Shown here: piece by piece, positions 60,102 to 64,000 of the stretch | Layout of the letters: every line of letters begins with the position of its first letter | Position numbering within the stretch: position 1 is the first letter of the stretch | Origin: Nostoc sp. ATCC 53789 | GTDB taxonomy: Bacteria; Cyanobacteriota; Cyanobacteriia; Cyanobacteriales; Nostocaceae | DNA length: 64,000 bases | Direction: 5' to 3' | NCBI RefSeq assembly: GCF_009873495.1 | Contig: NZ_CP046703.1 | Location: forward strand, 6,538,501 to 6,602,500 | Made by a program: the position numbers and the translations under genes | Notes under the pieces: generated by a model | The model's input: only the letters and a program-made list of their open reading frames with translations | What the model was told of the DNA's origin: nothing | Databases searched by the model: none

Positions 60102-60869
60102 TCAAGATAATCCTTGATTTTTGATTTGTTTAGATGTGGCTTCCATAAAGTCAATGAAAACTTTTATTAGCTTATGAATTCCCTCGCTACCTCCTGCAAT
60201 TAAACCTCCTGTCAGTAACGCATCTAAACAACGAAAAATAATTACTTGAATTGGATTATCGAAATCAAGAACTACAAGTGGCTCAATTGATCGAATACCT
60301 ATTGCGCTCATTAAAAGCCCAAATAAGAGGGATGTCCATAGAGCAATTACTCGTGTATCAGATTTATAAGCTATCTTTTTGCGCTCTTTTTCATTTAAAT
60401 TATCCATTTGTGGCTTGAATATTTTTAATGATTCCTGTTGGTTTTGTGTAAAATTCTGGATAATTTGCTGTTCTAAACTCATTCCTTCAGGTGGTAGCCC
60501 AATGCTTTGATTTGATTCAAAAGAAGGAAACTGTTTTTGTTGGACTTCTATAAGTCTTAGTTTTTCGGATATAAGAGCCTTTTCTTGTTGAATACTAATA
60601 TCTAATTGTTCCACGAATGGGCCGCGCCAAGTAGTTATAAAAACTTCTAAAGAACGTTCTAGTAATAAAGAGATAAATAACTGTAATGTGAGTATTTGGA
60701 TAATATCATTCAACCCAAAAGGTTTTAAAATAAATGGTTTAGATAATAACCAGGTTGACAAAGTTACTATTAAAAAACTAATAATAATTAAGACAAAAAA
60801 TAGAGGAGATTCTGGAGAAAGCTTTAGCAACGTATCTATACTCCTGTTTCGCGTCACAATATTTAACAC
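60102..60869 (-). CDS. Multi-span membrane protein with central helical region, unknown
   Basis: 255 residues from a GTG start. Four hydrophobic segments (SPLFFVLIIISFLIVTLSTWLL; IIQILTLQLFISLLLERSLEVFI; VIALWTSLLFGLLMSAIGI; IFRCLDALLTGGLIAGGSEG). Residues ~85-165 between spans two and three are charged and helical (QQEKALISEKLRLIEVQQKQF), probably a coiled coil. No signature known. Confidence 0.65.
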   Translation of the reverse strand: MLNIVTRNRSIDTLLKLSPESPLFFVLIIISFLIVTLSTWLLSKPFILKPFGLNDIIQILTLQLFISLLLERSLEVFITTWRGPFVEQLDISIQQEKALISEKLRLIEVQQKQFPSFESNQSIGLPPEGMSLEQQIIQNFTQNQQESLKIFKPQMDNLNEKERKKIAYKSDTRVIALWTSLLFGLLMSAIGIRSIEPLVVLDFDNPIQVIIFRCLDALLTGGLIAGGSEGIHKLIKVFIDFMEATSKQIKNQGLS

Positions 60870-61202
60870 AGCCTGGAGGTGGGAACTACACCTGCTGAGT
60901 AACTTAACAACGTTAATTTGATAGAACAGTAAATAATTTATTACCCGCCCCTTTTTTCTGGGAGTGTGAGAGGCTGCGCTACAGTGGGAGCAGGGTAATC
61001 AGAGGGTTTGTGACATAGCCGAAAGTGTTGCTATACAAGCATTATAGGAATAAATGTACTGTACATGGTGCGATCGCGCTTTTCTCTGGGAGAAATATGA
61101 AAAGGTGCATTGAAAAAAGGGGACGACACAAAAAGCAAGCATCAACTAAAAACCCCTCCAAGGTTGGAAGGGTTAAAGTAATTTTTGGTAATGGGATGAT
61201 GA
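60870..61202. other. Intergenic region, no clear gene
   Basis: 333 bp. A Lys/Arg-rich 82-residue frame (61025-61273, plus) overlaps the small secreted-protein gene on the other strand and has no ribosome site, so it is not called. No terminator or repeat is recognised. Confidence 0.35.
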
Positions 61203-61421
61203 TTAGGGGTAAACAGAAGCTTTCCCTCCTTGATGAGCTAGAAATGCAACATCAAAAGGTATGGGGTCGCTGACGTTTGTAGAATGAGTGGGTAGATTCT
61301 TAGAGTTGACAGCTATAGGTTCGCCACTATTGTGAGTAACTATTTGAGCGCCACCCATCCCAGGCAATAAAGCAATCGAAGTAACAATGAGTACAGAATC
61401 TATCAAGATAGAAAGTTTCAT
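61203..61421 (-). CDS. Small secreted protein
   Basis: 72 residues. The N-terminus MKLSILIDSVLIVTSIALLP plus GMGGAQ is a plausible signal peptide. The mature 45 residues are polar with no known motif and no cysteines. Real genes of this kind exist in many Nostoc genomes, but the evidence is only the signal peptide and open frame. An AGAACC precedes the start, not a good ribosome site. Confidence 0.45.
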   Translation of the reverse strand: MKLSILIDSVLIVTSIALLPGMGGAQIVTHNSGEPIAVNSKNLPTHSTNVSDPIPFDVAFLAHQGGKASVYP

Positions 61422-61613
61422 AAGGTTCTATTTAGTTAAAGTGAAGTGTAATTAGTGTTCTTAGGTAATAGAGTCTTATTTTTTATCTGTCTTAACTTCC
61501 TGCATTCAGATTACCCGATCGGTTGATTTATTCCTCACCCATTAGGATGAGCTAATGGAGTGAAAGAGCTGAAAAAGATCATTCAAAGTTACTAAGCTTG
61601 GTAAAAAATATTT

Positions 61614-61743
61614 GGGTATACCTCAATACAGTTCAGTTAAGTATTTCTTTATTCTCTCAGTGCCCTCTGCGTCTCTGTGGTTCGTAAAAATATTGACTTT
61701 GACAAAGAATTTTAGCCTTAACTAAACCGTATTAGGGTATACC
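61614..61743. repeat. 130-bp MITE-like element
   Basis: Ends: GGGTATACCTCAATACAGTT (from 61614) and the complement of GGTATACCCTAATACGGTTT (to 61743), ~27-bp imperfect inverted repeats, themselves tipped by the palindrome GGTATACC. The inside carries CTCTGCGTCTCTGTGGTTCG, the motif also found at 12545-12585 and 17659-17782. The rest of the gap 61422-61776 has no gene. Confidence 0.65.
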
Positions 61744-61776
61744 TCAGTTAGCTAAGAAACGCTACATAACATATTA

Positions 61777-63957
61777 CTAAAGACTTTCGAGAGCTTTGAG
61801 AACCTCTGCTGCTGACTGATATCGTTGAGTAAAATCGAAATGCGCCATTCTATTTAAAATAATAACTAACTCGTTTGTAGCCTCAGTTAGTTCGCGCCAA
61901 TGTTGCCAAGTCTGTTGATTGCCATCAGCACCACCTTGAATAATTATTTCACCAGTATTTACATCTCTGCGATATTCTCTAGGATCTACCCCAGTTAAAC
62001 CTTGAATTCCCATAATTCCCAACGCATAAATATCGCTGTTGAGTTTTGGCAAACCGCTCATTTGCTCAGAAGGTGCATAACCAGGCGTACCAATTGAAAT
62101 AGTCTGAGCTTCTTGCTGCTGAGGATGAATTTGCTTAACAGCGCCAAAGTCAATTAAAACAATGTGTTGATCTGATTCTCGTCTAATCAAGTTACTAGGT
62201 TTGATATCTCGATGGATTACACCATAGCTGTGAACAAAAACAAGAACATGTAAAACTTCTTTGAGCATTTCCACAACTTCAGCTTGTTTTAGTCGCTTTC
62301 CAGAGGTTACTTCTTTGTCCATAGCGTGCCCTCGAACAAATTCTTGCACTAGAGAAAATTGCCGATTTTCTTCAAAAAAAGCTAGCAGTTGAGGGATTTG
62401 TGGATGCTTACCCAAGGTTTCTAAAATTTGTGCTTCAGCGTCAAATAATCGTCTGACGACATTTAAATATTCTGCATCTTGGCGGGGGGGACGCAACTGT
62501 TTAACCACACACTGCGGATTACCAGGACGCTGGATATCATCAGCCAAATAAGTATTACTAAATCCTCCAGAACCCAAGCCTTGAGTAATTTTGTAGCGGT
62601 TGTTTAGTAGAGTTCCTAGTGAAATTTCTTGCCCGATGGAATCAGCAATTACAGTTGGTGCTTCATTTGAGGCATCGCCGCGCTGCCGTAAAAGACCTTG
62701 CAATTCCACAATTAATTGTTGGTGTTCTTGAACCCGTTGGGTAATTTCTTGTTGCTCTTGTTTCGTTTTATAAGCACTATAAGCAAGAACACTCCCGGCG
62801 GTAAATACTAACCCCAAAGTCGGAGGTATTACCGGGAACCATCCAGCTTGGGTAAAAATGACAAAATTGCCTCCAAATAAGACTGCAAGGGCTGTTGCTC
62901 CTGCCAGTCCTAAGCCTAGTGGATGTTGAATCCGCGATACCAGCAACCCACCAACTACAGTCCATCCCCATATCCACAAGACTTTACCCCATTCAGGTAG
63001 AAACCAAAATAATGGCTGTTTGTTAAGAACAGCGCTGAGAATTTGACTAACGCTGTGGGCATGAATTTCAATTCCTGCCATTTTGCCGGAATTATCTGAC
63101 TTACCAGTAGCAAATGGCGTGTTAAAAATATCATTTAAACTATTGGCTGTTGAACCAATTAAAACGATGCGGTCTTTCACCAAATCTGGTTTAACTTGAT
63201 TTTCAAGTATTTCTGTAATAGTTACTTTCTGGGCAATCTGATGACCAGAATGGTAGTTAAGCAAAATTTGGTAGCCATTTGTATCTGCTTTCTGATAACC
63301 GCCAGCGTCGCTTTGTAGGGGTTTAAATACAGTATCTCGTAGTTGTAGTTCTTTTTTTGGAGTAAATTTTAGTTGGATGCCTCCAACTTCTAAGTATTTA
63401 AGTGCTAGTTGTAAGCTAAAAGAATAAGTGCTTTGACAGGAATCTGACTCTTCTGCACTTACCAATAATAGGTTGCGACGAATTGTCGCGTCAGTATCTT
63501 CTACTACATCATTAAATCCTACTCGCTCTGCTTCAATCCCCTTTGGGGCTGGTATTCCCGGATTGTTAGAACCAGAATGTTTACAGATAGGAATGATGAT
63601 ATCGCTCTGTTGTAGGCGTTGCAGTAGTTTTTCATGACCAGGTTGTACAGGTAAGTCACGGAAAATATCTAGACCAATGGCTCGCGGTTCATAAGCTTCA
63701 AGTTTGCCCAATAGTCGGTCTAGAAGTTCGCCAGATAGAGGCCAATTCCATTTTTGAATATCTTTTTCAGTTAAAGCAACAATCAATAGACGAGAGTCTG
63801 GGCCTGGGTCGCCACGTAATTGCATCATTTGATCGTAGACCTTCATTTCTAGAGGCTCGAAAACCCCAAGTTTTTGAATGCCTACTAGTAAAATTGTAGC
63901 GATCGCACTTGAAAGAATAACTGGTTGTCTAAATAAAGTTTTTAAGTTTGTAAGCAT
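61777..63957 (-). CDS. CHASE2 domain Ser/Thr protein kinase
   Basis: 726 residues. An N-terminal anchor (VILSSAIATILLVGIQKLG), an extracellular CHASE2 sensor domain (YDQMMQLRGDPGPDSRLLIVALTEKDIQKWNWPLSGELLDRLL... and DRIVLIGSTANSLNDIFNTPF), three transmembrane helices near residues 320-400, a short coiled coil (KTKQEQQEITQRVQEHQQLI) and a C-terminal kinase (LGSGGFSNTYLADD; CVVKQLRPP; VIHRDIKPSNLIRR; LIDFGAVK; APSEQMSG). It senses an unknown extracytoplasmic cue and phosphorylates cytoplasmic targets. The start is ATG 63957, 43 bp from the window edge. Confidence 0.94.
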   Translation of the reverse strand: MLTNLKTLFRQPVILSSAIATILLVGIQKLGVFEPLEMKVYDQMMQLRGDPGPDSRLLIVALTEKDIQKWNWPLSGELLDRLLGKLEAYEPRAIGLDIFRDLPVQPGHEKLLQRLQQSDIIIPICKHSGSNNPGIPAPKGIEAERVGFNDVVEDTDATIRRNLLLVSAEESDSCQSTYSFSLQLALKYLEVGGIQLKFTPKKELQLRDTVFKPLQSDAGGYQKADTNGYQILLNYHSGHQIAQKVTITEILENQVKPDLVKDRIVLIGSTANSLNDIFNTPFATGKSDNSGKMAGIEIHAHSVSQILSAVLNKQPLFWFLPEWGKVLWIWGWTVVGGLLVSRIQHPLGLGLAGATALAVLFGGNFVIFTQAGWFPVIPPTLGLVFTAGSVLAYSAYKTKQEQQEITQRVQEHQQLIVELQGLLRQRGDASNEAPTVIADSIGQEISLGTLLNNRYKITQGLGSGGFSNTYLADDIQRPGNPQCVVKQLRPPRQDAEYLNVVRRLFDAEAQILETLGKHPQIPQLLAFFEENRQFSLVQEFVRGHAMDKEVTSGKRLKQAEVVEMLKEVLHVLVFVHSYGVIHRDIKPSNLIRRESDQHIVLIDFGAVKQIHPQQQEAQTISIGTPGYAPSEQMSGLPKLNSDIYALGIMGIQGLTGVDPREYRRDVNTGEIIIQGGADGNQQTWQHWRELTEATNELVIILNRMAHFDFTQRYQSAAEVLKALESL

Positions 63958-64000
63958 TTCTCTAGATAAGTTTTATTTTAAAATATACATATTTTTTATC

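Noticed and set aside
61025..61273. Lys/Arg-rich 82-residue frame on plus strand
   Set aside because: No ribosome site, no domain, and it overlaps the signal-peptide-bearing small gene on the other strand.

Overview
The window looks like chromosome from a filamentous, Nostoc-type (heterocystous) cyanobacterium. The reasons are the very frequent HIP1 octamer GCGATCGC, cyanobacterial marker genes (ferredoxin-thioredoxin reductase catalytic chain, PAP/fibrillin, a CBS-CP12 fusion, the rbp-rpsU pair, a Ycf29-like regulator, ferredoxin-dependent sulfite reductase, zinc-ribbon Ser/Thr kinases), and many heptamer short tandem repeats (GTCATTA, GGGCATT, GCCCAAT types) in intergenic DNA. No rRNA, CRISPR array or prophage was seen. 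There is one tRNA, tRNA-Arg(UCU).

Layout. 1-4.6 kb: the 5' part of an aldehyde dehydrogenase gene, a REC-histidine kinase, a NIL-domain protein, a LuxR-type response regulator and a thioredoxin-fold [2Fe-2S] ferredoxin. 4.9-7.1 kb: groES-groL behind a perfect CIRCE operator and a K-box-like element. 7.1-9.6 kb: a broken Rpn/DUF4351 gene whose 3' end is disrupted by a 1557-bp ISAzo13-like element. 9.6-13.4 kb: the urease operon ureD-ureA-ureB-(DUF1349)-ureC. 14-25 kb: an IS5-type transposase, a TPR protein, rsmE, a Uma2 protein, sir, a small barrel-like protein, an ADP-ribosylglycohydrolase, an HTH/membrane-protein pair and the tRNA. 25.2-28.7 kb: an insertion-sequence graveyard (IS630 and IS5 remnants), csbD and an intact IS982-like element. 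28.7-36.2 kb: TPR protein, rbp-rpsU, a Ser/Thr kinase, a pentapeptide protein and an M20 peptidase. 36.2-43.1 kb: a hemerythrin protein, a kinase/periplasmic-binding-protein pair and typA. 43.3-50 kb: a GIY-YIG-like gene, a decayed toxin-antitoxin module, DUF58, ftrC-DUF309 and the LPS-export genes lptA-like/lptB/lptF-like. 50.2-56.7 kb: CBS-CP12, a repeat-rich anchored protein, a TetR/Coq4 divergent pair, an SLH protein and rpiA. 57-58.5 kb: a second copy of the 1557-bp element, inverted. 58.5-64 kb: PAP/fibrillin, a MOSC-alkyltransferase-like fusion, membrane proteins and a CHASE2-Ser/Thr kinase.

Functional links. Chaperone expression (groESL with HrcA/CIRCE and probably a Ycf29-type regulator), urea nitrogen use, assimilatory sulfite reduction, redox regulation of the Calvin cycle (FtrC and CBS-CP12, with RpiA nearby), outer-membrane LPS export, and eukaryotic-type kinase signalling (three Ser/Thr kinases with different sensors) are the main themes.

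Most striking for follow-up are the two same-length ISAzo13-like copies, both carrying the same A8 frameshift site, subterminal hairpins and Fur-box-like termini. Other strong observations are repeat insertions that stay in frame inside rsmE and inside a transposase, and an IS982-type insertion whose target duplication preserves the Shine-Dalgarno of the downstream gene. Also notable are CBS-CP12, MOSC-ATL and sulfite reductase-RHH-like domain combinations, and a 28-bp perfect palindrome at 2512-2539.
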